A DNA stretch of 64,000 nt from Huintestinicola sp050874005 (GCF_050874005.1 NZ_JBNMJV010000011.1:6891-70890); one strand, 5' to 3'; shown: positions 16,936-24,828, counted from the stretch's first letter. Notes: generated from the sequence alone by a model not told the origin. A program made the numbers and translations.

Positions 16936-17838
16936 ATGGATAACAGATCAAGTATGACAGCGCTTATGTCGGCATTTGCAAGGGCATATCATTTCAAAAC
17001 GGAAAAGCAGCCTGTTTTTGCAGACAGCGCCGCAGAAAAGCTTATGACAATGGAGGAATATGAGGGCATAGGGAAATATATCCTTAGCGGAATTGACTTT
17101 TTCGCTCCCGAGCAGAAAGGAAAGCTGCCCGACAGCGAGGCTCTCGGATATATCGTTAACACACAGCTTGCGCCCACGCCTCTTGCGAGAGCGGCATTCT
17201 GCGAGGAAAGCCTTAAAACTGCAGCAATGACGGGAACGGAGCAGTATGTGATCATCGGCGCAGGGTATGATACCTTTGCTCTCAGGGAAAAAGCCTTTGT
17301 TTCCAAGCACCCCGTTTTTGAGGCAGACCACCCTCTGACGCAGGCTGACAAGCTTGAAAGAATAAAACGTTTCGGACTTGCTTATAATGATAACGTAAAA
17401 TCCGTTCCCGTTGACCTTGCCACGGAGGATATGTCCGAAAAAATTTTGGCGGCAGGCTTTGACAGGACGAAAAAAGCATTCTTCTCCTGGCTCGGCGTAA
17501 GCTATTATCTGTCCGAAGAGGAGATAAGCAGGACACTCGGTGACATTGCAGGGCTTTGCTCCGAGGGCAGCTCACTTGTGTTTGACTTCGGAGACGAAGG
17601 GCTTTTTGACAGCACCGACAGGCGTGTAAAAAATATGCTGGCTATGGCAATGGCGGCAGGAGAGCCGATGAAAAGCTCGTTTGATAAGACTTCTCTTGCA
17701 CGGCTGCTTGAAAAGCACGGATTTCTTATATATGAGCTGCTCGGTCCGAAGGACATAGAAGAGCGGTATTTCGGCGGTCAGAGAGAAGCGAAGCCCTTCC
17801 CGGATATAAATATGGTACTTGCGGTGTATAAGGGATAA
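16936..17838 (+). CDS. Leucine carboxyl methyltransferase family SAM-dependent methyltransferase
   Basis: The 300-residue protein carries the LCMT-family core: TPLARAAFCEESLKTA, the SAM-binding EQYVIIGAGYDTFALRE (about 96-112), FEADHPLTQADKLERI and FFSWLGVSYYLSEEE. Family members O-methylate small molecules or carboxyl groups; the substrate here is unknown. The ATG at 16936 with GAGGAG upstream is preferred over a GTG at 16921 that overlaps the regulator's end. Pairing with a TetR gene suggests chemical-induced expression. Confidence 0.85.
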   Translation: MDNRSSMTALMSAFARAYHFKTEKQPVFADSAAEKLMTMEEYEGIGKYILSGIDFFAPEQKGKLPDSEALGYIVNTQLAPTPLARAAFCEESLKTAAMTGTEQYVIIGAGYDTFALREKAFVSKHPVFEADHPLTQADKLERIKRFGLAYNDNVKSVPVDLATEDMSEKILAAGFDRTKKAFFSWLGVSYYLSEEEISRTLGDIAGLCSEGSSLVFDFGDEGLFDSTDRRVKNMLAMAMAAGEPMKSSFDKTSLARLLEKHGFLIYELLGPKDIEERYFGGQREAKPFPDINMVLAVYKG

Positions 17839-17962
17839 CGCTGAAAGTCAAAATGTTACAGCTGTAACCGAATTGTGATTATTTTCCTGCCTTTTTTTCG
17901 GATTTTGTGAAAATCGTGCAAGATGTCGAGTAAATAACGAAAAAAATTTGTTATAATAATGG

Positions 17963-17991
17963 TTGTAGTGCATTTTGAATTGTGCTATAAT
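17963..17991 (+). promoter_or_regulatory. Promoter of the small secreted-protein gene
   Basis: TTGTAG, 17 bp, TATAAT with extended TGc. A second TATAAT at 17952-17957 may be an additional start. Confidence 0.65.
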
Positions 17992-18037
17992 AAAACTATG
18001 CTAAAAGCACCAATACTAATGTTTGGAGGAAAAAATT

Positions 18038-18328
18038 ATGAAGAAGTTTCTTGCTGCTCTTGCAGCTTCTGCAATGGCACTTTCTATGATGGGCGTTTCC
18101 GCTATGGCTACCGGCCTTGACGGCGAAGGCGACGTTATCGACGACGAGACTGTAGAGGACGTTGTTGAGGAAACAGAAGTTGAGGAGACTGAGCCTGAGG
18201 TTGTTGAGACTGAGGCTGCTCCCGTTGAGACTGCTCCCTCTCCTGCAACAGGCAACTCTCCTGTAGCTATGGCTGTAATTCCCGTAGCTCTCGCTGCAGC
18301 TGCGATCGTTGCTAAGAAGGCTAAGTAA
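18038..18328 (+). CDS. Small acidic secreted protein with C-terminal ATGN-hydrophobic-KK tail
   Basis: The ATG at 18038 is set by GGAGGA (18025-18030). The 96-residue protein consists of a signal peptide (cleavage after SAMA, about residue 24), a 45-residue linker of almost only Glu, Val, Thr and Asp, and a C-terminal PATGNSPV + hydrophobic stretch + KKAK. The C-terminus has the layout of a sortase or membrane-anchoring signal (variant LPxTG-like motif, hydrophobic segment, positive tail). The larger protein at 19333 shares this tail. Without a globular domain it may be a surface spacer. Function unknown; a terminator follows. Confidence 0.75.
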   Translation: MKKFLAALAASAMALSMMGVSAMATGLDGEGDVIDDETVEDVVEETEVEETEPEVVETEAAPVETAPSPATGNSPVAMAVIPVALAAAAIVAKKAK

Positions 18329-18351
18329 TCTGCCTTAAAAATGCAGTAACC

Positions 18352-18392
18352 AAGATCCGCTTTCACTTTACGGAAGGCGGATCTTTCTTTTA
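18352..18392 (+). terminator. Rho-independent terminator
   Basis: A 9-bp stem AAGATCCGC/GCGGATCTT (18352-18360, 18377-18385), extended inward by wobbles, is followed by TCTTTTA. Confidence 0.8.
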
Positions 18393-18461
18393 TCTAATAA
18401 CCATTTAAAAGCACCATAGACCCACTCTCTGCCGATAATGCTCTTATTCTGATCTTTAGTA

Positions 18462-18920
18462 TTAGTCCCTCCGATTCTTTTTAAAACAGCTTTTTTGAAG
18501 ATACCATTCCGTAAAGCCGGAACCTCCCGTATCAATATCCTTTAATGCTTCCTTTTCCAAAGCACGCCGCTGCGAAAAGCTGTCATGATAATACTCTATC
18601 ATTTCCGCTATTTTTTTGCCCGAAATAAATAAAGGCAGCGGACTGAAAATGTCCGAATATTTCCCTGCAGCTTCCGTACAGCTTACCGAAAAGCAGCCCA
18701 GAGGCGTAAGCAGTGCAAAGGAATATTCATCGCAGTGGCTGCCCATTCTTGTTATTGCAGACGACATATAACGAGTTACTGTAAGACAGACATTTTTTTC
18801 TTCATCATATACCGCCGTAAGCAGATTTAAATTCTGATAGGAGTAATAATCGCCCGCCGAAGGTCTTGCCATATTGATTATCGCTTTACGCTGTTTGTCG
18901 TTTAGCAGAATTACTTTCAT
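18462..18920 (-). CDS. Protein of unknown function, 152 residues
   Basis: The frame starts MKVILLNDKQRKAIINMARP and has no signal peptide or membrane segment. A consensus promoter about 100 bases upstream supports expression. It contains a mixture of alternating hydrophobic strands and a C-terminal helical part (EMIEYYHDSFSQRRALEKEALKD). I recognise no family. It stands alone between the two secreted-protein genes. Confidence 0.65.
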   Translation of the reverse strand: MKVILLNDKQRKAIINMARPSAGDYYSYQNLNLLTAVYDEEKNVCLTVTRYMSSAITRMGSHCDEYSFALLTPLGCFSVSCTEAAGKYSDIFSPLPLFISGKKIAEMIEYYHDSFSQRRALEKEALKDIDTGGSGFTEWYLQKSCFKKNRRD

Positions 18921-19024
18921 ATTGCTCTCCCTTTATCGGTTGATAATATCAATTATTTTATCTGTTATGTGAGTTCTTATCCTTAATGCAGATCTCACGC
19001 CAAAGCTAACGAGTGTTTCCCAAT

Positions 19025-19053
19025 ATTATACCACAGCCGTTCCCGATTGTCAA
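19025..19053 (-). promoter_or_regulatory. Consensus promoter of the 152-residue protein gene
   Basis: On the minus strand: TTGACA, 17 bp, TATAAT with extended TGg. The 5' untranslated region would be about 100 nt. Confidence 0.85.
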
Positions 19054-19060
19054 GCATATA

Positions 19061-19162
19061 ATACTAAACATTTATTACTCACGAGGGACTCCCGGCATAA
19101 AAATCCATATATGCAAGATTTTCACGCCGATTTTTCTCCGCAAGTTAAATGGTGTTTAGTAT
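19061..19162. repeat. 102-bp segment bounded by imperfect terminal inverted repeats
   Basis: ATACTAAACA-TTTA at 19061-19074 is mirrored by TTAAAT-GGTGTTTAGTAT at 19145-19162 (two extra bases in the right arm). The interior has no frame. It looks like a miniature inverted-repeat element or a decayed insertion-sequence end; no clear target duplication is visible. It occupies much of the 18921-19332 gap. Confidence 0.4.
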
Positions 19163-19332
19163 AAAATTATCACATCTATAAAAATTGCACAATGAAAACG
19201 ATTAAAGTTTAGCACTTTGAATATAGATTTTTTGGGGAAAATATTGTATAATATGGTCATAAGTATATTTGCGGCTATACCGCAGTTTACTGTCAAAAAA
19301 CACATTTCAAGAATAATTTGGAGGAGATCAAA

Positions 19333-20052
19333 ATGAAACTCAGAAGAATCGCAGCCGTTGCTGCAGCTTCGGCAATGGCACTCTCCGCAGTGGCAGCTTC
19401 CGCTTCCGCTTACGAGTATACCGCATTCCTTATGTTCACCGATATGGACTGGCTCTGGGGTAACTGGGACGCAGGCAAGGCAACCGATGCAACTATCACA
19501 GGACCCGGTACATATACCGTTTCCCTTGACAACACTCAGGCTGAGAACGCAATGTCCGCTACTAACGGCGCAAACGTATTCTGCGTTGATATCGTAGGCG
19601 GCTATGCAGACCTTGCTGACTATGAGGTGACTCTTGACAGCGTTAAGGCTGACGGCGTTGAAGTTCCTTTCGATCCCGAGAAGATCTGCTACGGCGATAT
19701 CGAGGAGAAGGGCAACTACAGAATTGAGATCCAGAACGCATATGGTCTCACAGGCGATATGAACGATCCTCACTACGGTGCGATCGATGCTGCTTCCTTC
19801 TCTGCTGCTGAGAAGATCGAGGTAACATTTACAATTTCCGATCCCAACGGCGCTGCTGAAGAGGCTGCTCCCGAGGAGGCTGCTGAGGAGACCGAGGCTG
19901 CTGCTGAGGAAACTGTTGAGACAACAGAGGCTCCCGCTGCAGATACCACAACAACATCTACAGCTACAGGCAACACTTCCGCTGCTGCTCTTGCAGGCGT
20001 AATGGTTACCGCTGCAGCTGCTGCTCTTATCGCTAAGAAGCGTTCTAAGTAA
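19333..20052 (+). CDS. Secreted beta-rich protein with C-terminal ATGN-hydrophobic-KK tail
   Basis: The ATG at 19333 follows GGAGGAG. The 239-residue protein has a signal peptide ending ASASA (about residue 26), then a domain of about 140 residues starting YEYTAFLMFTDMDWLWGNWD with beta-sandwich character and several Trp/Tyr residues, as in carbohydrate-binding modules. An Ala/Glu/Thr linker and a tail TATGNTSAAALAG...KKRSK follow, matching the tail of the 96-residue protein upstream. A role in cell-surface binding is inferred only. A TATAAT lies at 19247-19252 without a clear -35. Confidence 0.75.
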   Translation: MKLRRIAAVAAASAMALSAVAASASAYEYTAFLMFTDMDWLWGNWDAGKATDATITGPGTYTVSLDNTQAENAMSATNGANVFCVDIVGGYADLADYEVTLDSVKADGVEVPFDPEKICYGDIEEKGNYRIEIQNAYGLTGDMNDPHYGAIDAASFSAAEKIEVTFTISDPNGAAEEAAPEEAAEETEAAAEETVETTEAPAADTTTTSTATGNTSAAALAGVMVTAAAAALIAKKRSK

Positions 20053-20073
20053 GAGCTTTTTAAAGACTGTATT

Positions 20074-20110
20074 ATCCCCTGCCCGAAAAGCTTCCGGGCA
20101 GGGGATTTTC
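20074..20110 (+). terminator. Rho-independent terminator
   Basis: A 12-bp stem ATCCCCTGCCCG/CGGGCAGGGGAT (20074-20085, 20095-20106) is followed by TTTTC. Confidence 0.88.
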
Positions 20111-20181
20111 TGCCAAACCATCGTGGTAATTATATACAAAATTGCCGCCCGATATTTTAATTTTTCAAACGTTTACACGAC

Positions 20182-20210
20182 TTGACATTATTCGCAAGCT
20201 GTGTTATAAT
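20182..20210 (+). promoter_or_regulatory. Orphan consensus promoter
   Basis: TTGACA, 17 bp, TATAAT with extended TGt: the strongest-looking promoter in this gap. No gene with a ribosome-binding site follows for about 490 bases. A hairpin (GATGCGG/CTGCGTC near 20232-20252) lies downstream of the predicted start at about 20217. No terminator is seen before the next promoter at 20378. Confidence 0.7.
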
Positions 20211-20377
20211 CATAATTGCAACAAACTAATTGATGCGGCCTTGAACTGCGTCATATATGTAATAGATCTATGTAATGTTACGATCTGTATAATAACTTGT
20301 TTGCAGTACATTTTGTATAAGGAAAATGCCAATAAATTGTGCAGTTCTCCAAAAATGTAAAAGTTGTTCTATAGATA

Positions 20378-20406
20378 TTGACTAAATCGGATTTATGCGC
20401 TATAAT
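20378..20406 (+). promoter_or_regulatory. Promoter of the candidate sRNA
   Basis: TTGACT, 17 bp, TATAAT. The predicted start near 20413 coincides with the first base of the 5' hairpin of the candidate sRNA. Confidence 0.8.
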
Positions 20407-20412
20407 ATATAT

Positions 20413-20534
20413 GATGTTAAGTTCTTATATTTCTATGTTAACATCCGTTTTGTTGTCTCCTTTCTTTTGTTCTACACATATTATTTTATGTGATCTCATC
20501 TGGCACAGCAGGGCTTAGTCCCTGCTATTTTTTT
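20413..20534 (+). ncRNA. Candidate small regulatory RNA of about 120 nt
   Basis: Three hairpins fit between a promoter and a terminator: GATGTTAA/TTAACATC (20413-20420, 20438-20445), CACAT/ATGTG (20475-20479, 20488-20492) and the terminator AGCAGGG/CCCTGCT (20507-20513, 20520-20526) followed by ATTTTTTTT. Between the first two lies an unpaired pyrimidine stretch, GTCTCCTTTCTTTTGTTC, complementary to Shine-Dalgarno sequences. No open frame with a start and ribosome site fits inside. The layout is that of a trans-acting Firmicutes sRNA; targets are unknown. Confidence 0.65.
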
Positions 20535-20637
20535 GCTAAATTTTTCTTATATTTTTGCCTAAATGCTTTAAGATTAACAAAAAATTGTTAACTATTTTAT
20601 TCAATGTGCAGAATATACAAGCGGGCTTTTTTTGATA

Positions 20638-20666
20638 TTGATTTTTTAATGCAATTGTGATATAAT
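20638..20666 (+). promoter_or_regulatory. Promoter of mcrB-mcrC
   Basis: TTGATT, 17 bp, TATAAT with extended TGa; predicted start near 20673. Confidence 0.82.
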
Positions 20667-20704
20667 TATACTTAGTTATAAATCTCTGAAAGGTAAGGAT
20701 GAAA

Positions 20705-21715
20705 ATGGGAAAAAACATAATCCTCTACGGACCTCCCGGCACAGGTAAAACCTACAATTCCGTCAATTATGCGTTGGCGATAATCTACAATATCCCTGTG
20801 GAATCGGTTATGAAGAAGGACTACAATTCAATGCTTGACCGCTACAATGAGCTGAAAAACAGCTTCGGTCAGATCGAATTTACTACATTCCACCAGTCGA
20901 TGGGATACGAGGAATTTATTGAAGGTATCAAGCCCGTCTTCCTCGAGACGATGAACGAGCGAGGCGAGCGTACACGTAAAAAAGAAATGGTTTACGTTGT
21001 CGACAAGGGTATTTTCCGTGAGTTCTGCCAGAAGGCTGCGGAGCACCCCGACGAGCGCTTTGTTTTCATCATAGATGAGATCAACCGAGGCAATATCTCC
21101 AAGATCTTCGGTGAGCTTATCACCGTTATCGAGCCGTCCAAGCGCCTTGGCGAGCCTGAGGAGGTAAAGGTAAGACTGGCATATTCCCAGGAGCCTTTCG
21201 GTGTTCCCGGTAACGTTTATATCGTCGGCACAATGAACACCGCCGACCGTTCCATCGCCCTTCTCGATACGGCTATCAGACGTCGTTTCGACTTCGTTGA
21301 AATGCTCCCTCAGCCCGAGCTTTTCCACGATACATATGTTGAGGACGTAAGCATTGAAACCCTCCTTGCCACTATCAACAAGAGAATTGAAATTCTCTGC
21401 GACAGAGAGCATACCATCGGACACGCTTACTTTATGTCTCTGAAAACGGATCCCACCATCCAGCGTCTCGGCTCTATTTTCAAGAATGCGATAGTTCCCC
21501 TTCTCCAGGAGTATTTCTACGGCGATTATCAGAAGATACGCTGGGTACTGGGCGATTACAACAAGGAGCCTGAGGAGCAGTTCGTCAAGGCTCTGGCAAT
21601 CGATTACAAGAAGACCTTCGGCGAAAACGTGGAGCTTTTCCTTGATGTGGACGATACCTACGAAATAAACGAGGCCGCTTTCTGGAACATCAATTCCTAC
21701 AGAAAGCTGCTGTAA
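20705..21715 (+). CDS. mcrB: McrB-type AAA+ GTPase without N-terminal specificity domain
   Basis: In McrBC systems McrB is a GTP-driven hexameric translocase that works with the McrC nuclease against modified DNA. The protein is only AAA+: Walker A LYGPPGTGKT at residues 7-16, Walker B FIIDEINRGN near 119, and the McrB signature MNTADRS near 176-182 followed by LLDTAIRRRF. It has 336 residues starting directly at the AAA+ fold, so the DNA-reading domain found before this module in E. coli McrB is absent. The ATG at 20705 is preferred over 20699 by spacing from the AAGG upstream. mcrC follows after 73 bases. Confidence 0.9.
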   Translation: MGKNIILYGPPGTGKTYNSVNYALAIIYNIPVESVMKKDYNSMLDRYNELKNSFGQIEFTTFHQSMGYEEFIEGIKPVFLETMNERGERTRKKEMVYVVDKGIFREFCQKAAEHPDERFVFIIDEINRGNISKIFGELITVIEPSKRLGEPEEVKVRLAYSQEPFGVPGNVYIVGTMNTADRSIALLDTAIRRRFDFVEMLPQPELFHDTYVEDVSIETLLATINKRIEILCDREHTIGHAYFMSLKTDPTIQRLGSIFKNAIVPLLQEYFYGDYQKIRWVLGDYNKEPEEQFVKALAIDYKKTFGENVELFLDVDDTYEINEAAFWNINSYRKLL

Positions 21716-21788
21716 TTTACTTTATAAATTCGGATAAGGGGCATATTATCGCCCCTTATTTTACAGACTGCACACAGGAGGGCGGCGT

Positions 21789-23141
21789 ATGGGCAAAAGA
21801 GACCGATATAAGCTGCAGGAAAACGACTTCTTTAAAATTGACGGGCTGTCCGAGGCAGAGGGCGGCGTTGCCATTCCCCTCGATATATTTGAAATGCTGG
21901 AATCCTTCGTGTATGACAAGAAGATGCCCGATCCCCGAGGCATCAATAGTTATATGCTGTCTGCCGAGGGTGAGGGAAATAACCGTATCCTCCGTGCAGG
22001 CGGATACGTAGGCGCACTGGTTTTCAAGGACGGCACGCAGATAGAGATACTGCCTATGCTGTCCGCAAAAAACAACAAAGGCGAGGAGCTTTCGAGCAAA
22101 AGAGTTTTTCTGAATATGCTCAAATCAATGAAAAATCTTCCTCTCACAAATTATAACCTGAACACACGAGCTTCCGAAAACCTTAATGTTTTCGAGTCGT
22201 TTATCCTTGCGTTCATCAACGAGGTCTCGGGCATCGTCAGAAATGGTCTGAAGCAGAGCTATCAGCCGATAATCGAAAACGAGCACTTTCTGAAAGGCAA
22301 GGTAGTTTACGCAAAGCACGCTACGAAGAATTTTGCCCACAAGGACAAATTCTTCGTTCAGTACGACGTTTTCTCCATTGACCGACCCGAGAACAGGCTT
22401 ATCAAATCCTCACTCAAATATCTGAGAAACATCACCTCCTCCGCCCGAAGCAGAAACAAGCTTGATGCTCTTATCGCTAATTTTGACGGAGTAGAGTATT
22501 CGATGAACTACCAGCAGGATTTTGCATCTTCCGTTCTTGACAGAAGTATGGCAGGCTATGGAAACGCCCTCAGATGGGCGGAAATATTCCTCCTCAGCCG
22601 CTATGTAACGGTTACAAGCGGAAGGAATGTGGCATATGCCGTAATATTCCCCTCGGGAGAGCTTTTCGACAGCTATACTGCATACAGCCTCGGACGTATG
22701 CTTGACAATCAGCGATTTAAGATAGAGCTGCAGAAGAAGCGTTATCCGAGACTTAACCGTCCAATGCCCCGTGACAGCGCACAGGCTCTTGCAGTTATGA
22801 CCAGCCGTGCAGACGGTATGAGAGTAGTTTTCGACTCGAAGTGGCAGGAGCTTTCCTCCGACGATGAAAATATGGGCATTTTGCAGACGGATATATACGA
22901 TCTGTATAATCTTCTTGAAATATACAAAGCGCAATCAGTCTGCTACATATATCCCCTTACCCGTGAAATGAAAGAGGATCGCCGTGAGATATGCTTCAAA
23001 AACGAGGACGGTATTCTCGGACGTGTATATTTCGTGGATATCGGAGATATGGAAAACAGCCTGTCTGTCGTGCTTGAGCATATTTTCGGTCAGAAGATTG
23101 AAGACTCCGAACACAGGCGTGCGGCAGGAGCGACAATGTAA
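21789..23141 (+). CDS. mcrC: McrC-type nuclease subunit
   Basis: The 450-residue protein matches the McrC family. The N-terminal beta-rich part includes GYVGALVFKDGTQIEILPML, the McrB-interaction region; the middle is helical; the C-terminal PD-(D/E)xK nuclease core shows ADGMRVVFDSKWQ (about 337-349) followed by LQTDIYDLYNLLEIYKA, where the QxDxYxL pattern is typical. McrC cleaves DNA when stimulated by McrB GTPase. GGAGGG precedes the ATG. The last residues (RRAAGATM) and the bases just after the stop form a GC-rich hairpin related to the dispersed 3'-end repeat. No methyltransferase or third subunit lies nearby. Confidence 0.9.
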   Translation: MGKRDRYKLQENDFFKIDGLSEAEGGVAIPLDIFEMLESFVYDKKMPDPRGINSYMLSAEGEGNNRILRAGGYVGALVFKDGTQIEILPMLSAKNNKGEELSSKRVFLNMLKSMKNLPLTNYNLNTRASENLNVFESFILAFINEVSGIVRNGLKQSYQPIIENEHFLKGKVVYAKHATKNFAHKDKFFVQYDVFSIDRPENRLIKSSLKYLRNITSSARSRNKLDALIANFDGVEYSMNYQQDFASSVLDRSMAGYGNALRWAEIFLLSRYVTVTSGRNVAYAVIFPSGELFDSYTAYSLGRMLDNQRFKIELQKKRYPRLNRPMPRDSAQALAVMTSRADGMRVVFDSKWQELSSDDENMGILQTDIYDLYNLLEIYKAQSVCYIYPLTREMKEDRREICFKNEDGILGRVYFVDIGDMENSLSVVLEHIFGQKIEDSEHRRAAGATM

Positions 23142-23177
23142 TGCGGGTGACGAGCGGGGGGCGCCCCGCAGCGAAGT
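23142..23177 (+). repeat. Degenerate copy of the dispersed 3'-end repeat
   Basis: Starting at the mcrC stop, GCGGGTGACGAGC and GGGCGCCCCGCAGCGA resemble the hairpin module of the repeat (GCGGGTGACGACCCGC then GGCGA). The GTTCTATAG core is not found downstream. Confidence 0.45.
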
Positions 23178-23265
23178 TGCACTGTGCGTTTGTGCGGACT
23201 GTCAGCTTTGTCTCTGCGCCGATATATTTTGTATCAGCCTGATAATTTATAAAGCTTGAATACAC

Positions 23266-23299
23266 AAAACCTCCCCCGGGAAATCCCGAGGGAGGTTTT
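23266..23299. terminator. Bidirectional terminator between mcrC and the PASTA gene
   Basis: The 10-bp stem AAAACCTCCC/GGGAGGTTTT (23266-23275, 23290-23299), with an inner CCGGGA/TCCCG pairing, has A and T runs for both directions. Confidence 0.85.
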
Positions 23300-23315
23300 C
23301 ATATGCCTATACGCA

Positions 23316-23951
23316 TTATTCTTTTCCCGAGCTTACATAAAGGGTGACTGTTGAGCCTATGGGCACTTCCGTATTCCGTTCGGGTTCGGAAGCTATTACA
23401 ATCCCTTCTTCGTATTCCTCCGAAGGCTCGTATACAATAATGCACTCAAAGCCGTTTGCCGTTAACATTTTCTCCGCCGTTTCGGCACTAAGGGCTATCA
23501 CATTGCAAACGATGGTCTGTTGCACACCCTTGCTCACAACGCACCTTACCTCGGTACTTCCCCTTATTATGGGTGCTTCCGCACGAGGTTCGTGCCTGAT
23601 TATCGTTCCCTTTGGATATTCGTTGGAATACTCTTCCCCCGAGACCGAAAGGTCAAAATATTCGGCATAGTATGTTTTGCAATAATTATAATCGTATCCT
23701 GTAAGATCGACCATCGGCTCAGGGCGCTGTACAACGGGAGGGTAAATGAGCAGTATGACAAATGCCGTTACCGGATATACCGCAAGGAGTGCCGATACGG
23801 AAGCGGATATTACAGCCGGGGCTATCTTCTTTTTGTTCTTTTTATTGTGCTTTATCCATAATAAGCTTACGGCAAACATCGCCAAAGGAATAAGCGCCGC
23901 CAGGAACCAGAACATCATCTCGTTATAATACTGAGTGCCGCAAAAGCCCAT
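23316..23951 (-). CDS. Membrane protein with two extracellular PASTA domains
   Basis: The 211-residue protein has two N-terminal membrane segments (about 14-32 and 45-70) followed by PASTA-like repeats: the first ends GSTEVRCVVSKG and the second, LSAETAEKMLTANGFECIIV through VPIGSTVTLYVSSGKE, is clear. PASTA domains bind peptidoglycan or muropeptides and usually sit on Ser/Thr kinases or PBPs; here there is no kinase or transpeptidase domain. A consensus promoter precedes it and a bidirectional terminator follows. Its role may be wall sensing or anchoring. Confidence 0.8.
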   Translation of the reverse strand: MGFCGTQYYNEMMFWFLAALIPLAMFAVSLLWIKHNKKNKKKIAPAVISASVSALLAVYPVTAFVILLIYPPVVQRPEPMVDLTGYDYNYCKTYYAEYFDLSVSGEEYSNEYPKGTIIRHEPRAEAPIIRGSTEVRCVVSKGVQQTIVCNVIALSAETAEKMLTANGFECIIVYEPSEEYEEGIVIASEPERNTEVPIGSTVTLYVSSGKE

Positions 23952-23989
23952 TTGCTCATCTCCGTTTCACTCTTGGAATGTCTGATAGA

Positions 23990-24018
23990 ATTATATCATT
24001 GTAGTCGCAATAAGTCAA
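23990..24018 (-). promoter_or_regulatory. Promoter of the PASTA protein gene
   Basis: On the minus strand: TTGACT, 17 bp, TATAAT with extended TGa. Confidence 0.85.
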
Positions 24019-24060
24019 GTTACGATTTGGATATGAGCAATTATTGGAAGTAAGACACAT

Positions 24061-24828
24061 TCAGCTCCTCACCGAAGTCTTGCTCACATAATCCGCAAAC
24101 TCCTTGCCTGCCCAGCCATCGACCTTTGCTCTCCGCATTGCGCCGAAAATTCGTGCAGTAACACCTCTGTTGGTCTTTTCAAGCTCCTTGAGAAGCTCCT
24201 TGGTGGTCTGGCGGTAGGTGTGACCCGCCGCAGGACACTTGCTCTTTACAATGGGCAGCTCTGCACCCTCGGCACAGCGTATAACATCTCTCTCGGGAGC
24301 CAGCACCATAGGTCTTATCACCGTCAGATCACGCCTTGACATATAGCTTACGGGGGCAAAGCAGCCTATCCTGCCCTCATTAAAAAGGTTCATCATAAAG
24401 GTCTCCACAGCGTCATCATAGTTGTGACCCAAAGCAAGCTTGTTGCAGCCTGCCGCCTTTGTGGCTTCGTGAAGCGCACCACGCCTCATTTTTGCACACA
24501 GACTGCAGGGATTAGGCTCTTTCAGCACATCAAAAACCACCTGCCCGATATCGGTGGGGATAAGCTTGTACTCCACGCCGCCCTTCTCGCAAAGCTCCGC
24601 AACGGGGCTGTAATCGGTGCTTTCCCCGTGAAACATAGGGTCAAGGGTAATGGCGGTGAGCTTGTAGTCAATGCCGATAAAACGTCTCAGCTCCATAAGC
24701 CCCATAAGGAGCACCATACTATCCTTGCCTCCCGACACTCCCACAGCGATATGGTCTCCGTTTTCAATCATATCAAATTCCTGAATAGCCTTTCTCATAT
24801 ATCCCAGCATTCTCTGAACGCTCTGCAT
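24061..24828 (-). CDS. ttcA: TtcA-like tRNA thiolation enzyme (PP-loop ATPase)
   Basis: The start at 24828 (MQSVQRMLGYMRKAIQEF) is favoured by GGAGTGG upstream; a longer frame reaches back to 24891. The 255-residue protein has the PP-loop AVGVSGGKDSMVLL (about 27-40), a CSLCAKMRRG pair of cysteines (about 116-119), GHNYDDAVETFMMNLF and a third Cys in KSKCPAAGHTYRQ. These match the TtcA/TilS-like family that adenylates and thiolates cytidine 32 of tRNA using an Fe-S cluster. Other PP-loop tRNA thiolases cannot be excluded. It is a single-gene unit between the PASTA gene and the typA 3' region. Confidence 0.82.
   Translation of the reverse strand: MQSVQRMLGYMRKAIQEFDMIENGDHIAVGVSGGKDSMVLLMGLMELRRFIGIDYKLTAITLDPMFHGESTDYSPVAELCEKGGVEYKLIPTDIGQVVFDVLKEPNPCSLCAKMRRGALHEATKAAGCNKLALGHNYDDAVETFMMNLFNEGRIGCFAPVSYMSRRDLTVIRPMVLAPERDVIRCAEGAELPIVKSKCPAAGHTYRQTTKELLKELEKTNRGVTARIFGAMRRAKVDGWAGKEFADYVSKTSVRS

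Noticed and set aside
19156..20139. A 327-codon minus-strand frame opposite the secreted-protein gene
   Set aside because: It is extremely Cys/Ser/Leu-rich and low in complexity, an artefact of the Ala/Glu-rich sense gene.
20142..20360. A 72-codon frame across the orphan promoter at 20182
   Set aside because: It spans the promoter itself, has no ribosome site and is Cys/Ile-rich without any recognisable pattern.
20705..23141. A full defence island around mcrBC
   Set aside because: The flanking genes (secreted proteins, PASTA protein, TtcA-like, TypA) are housekeeping or envelope genes; no integrase, methyltransferase or other defence genes are seen.
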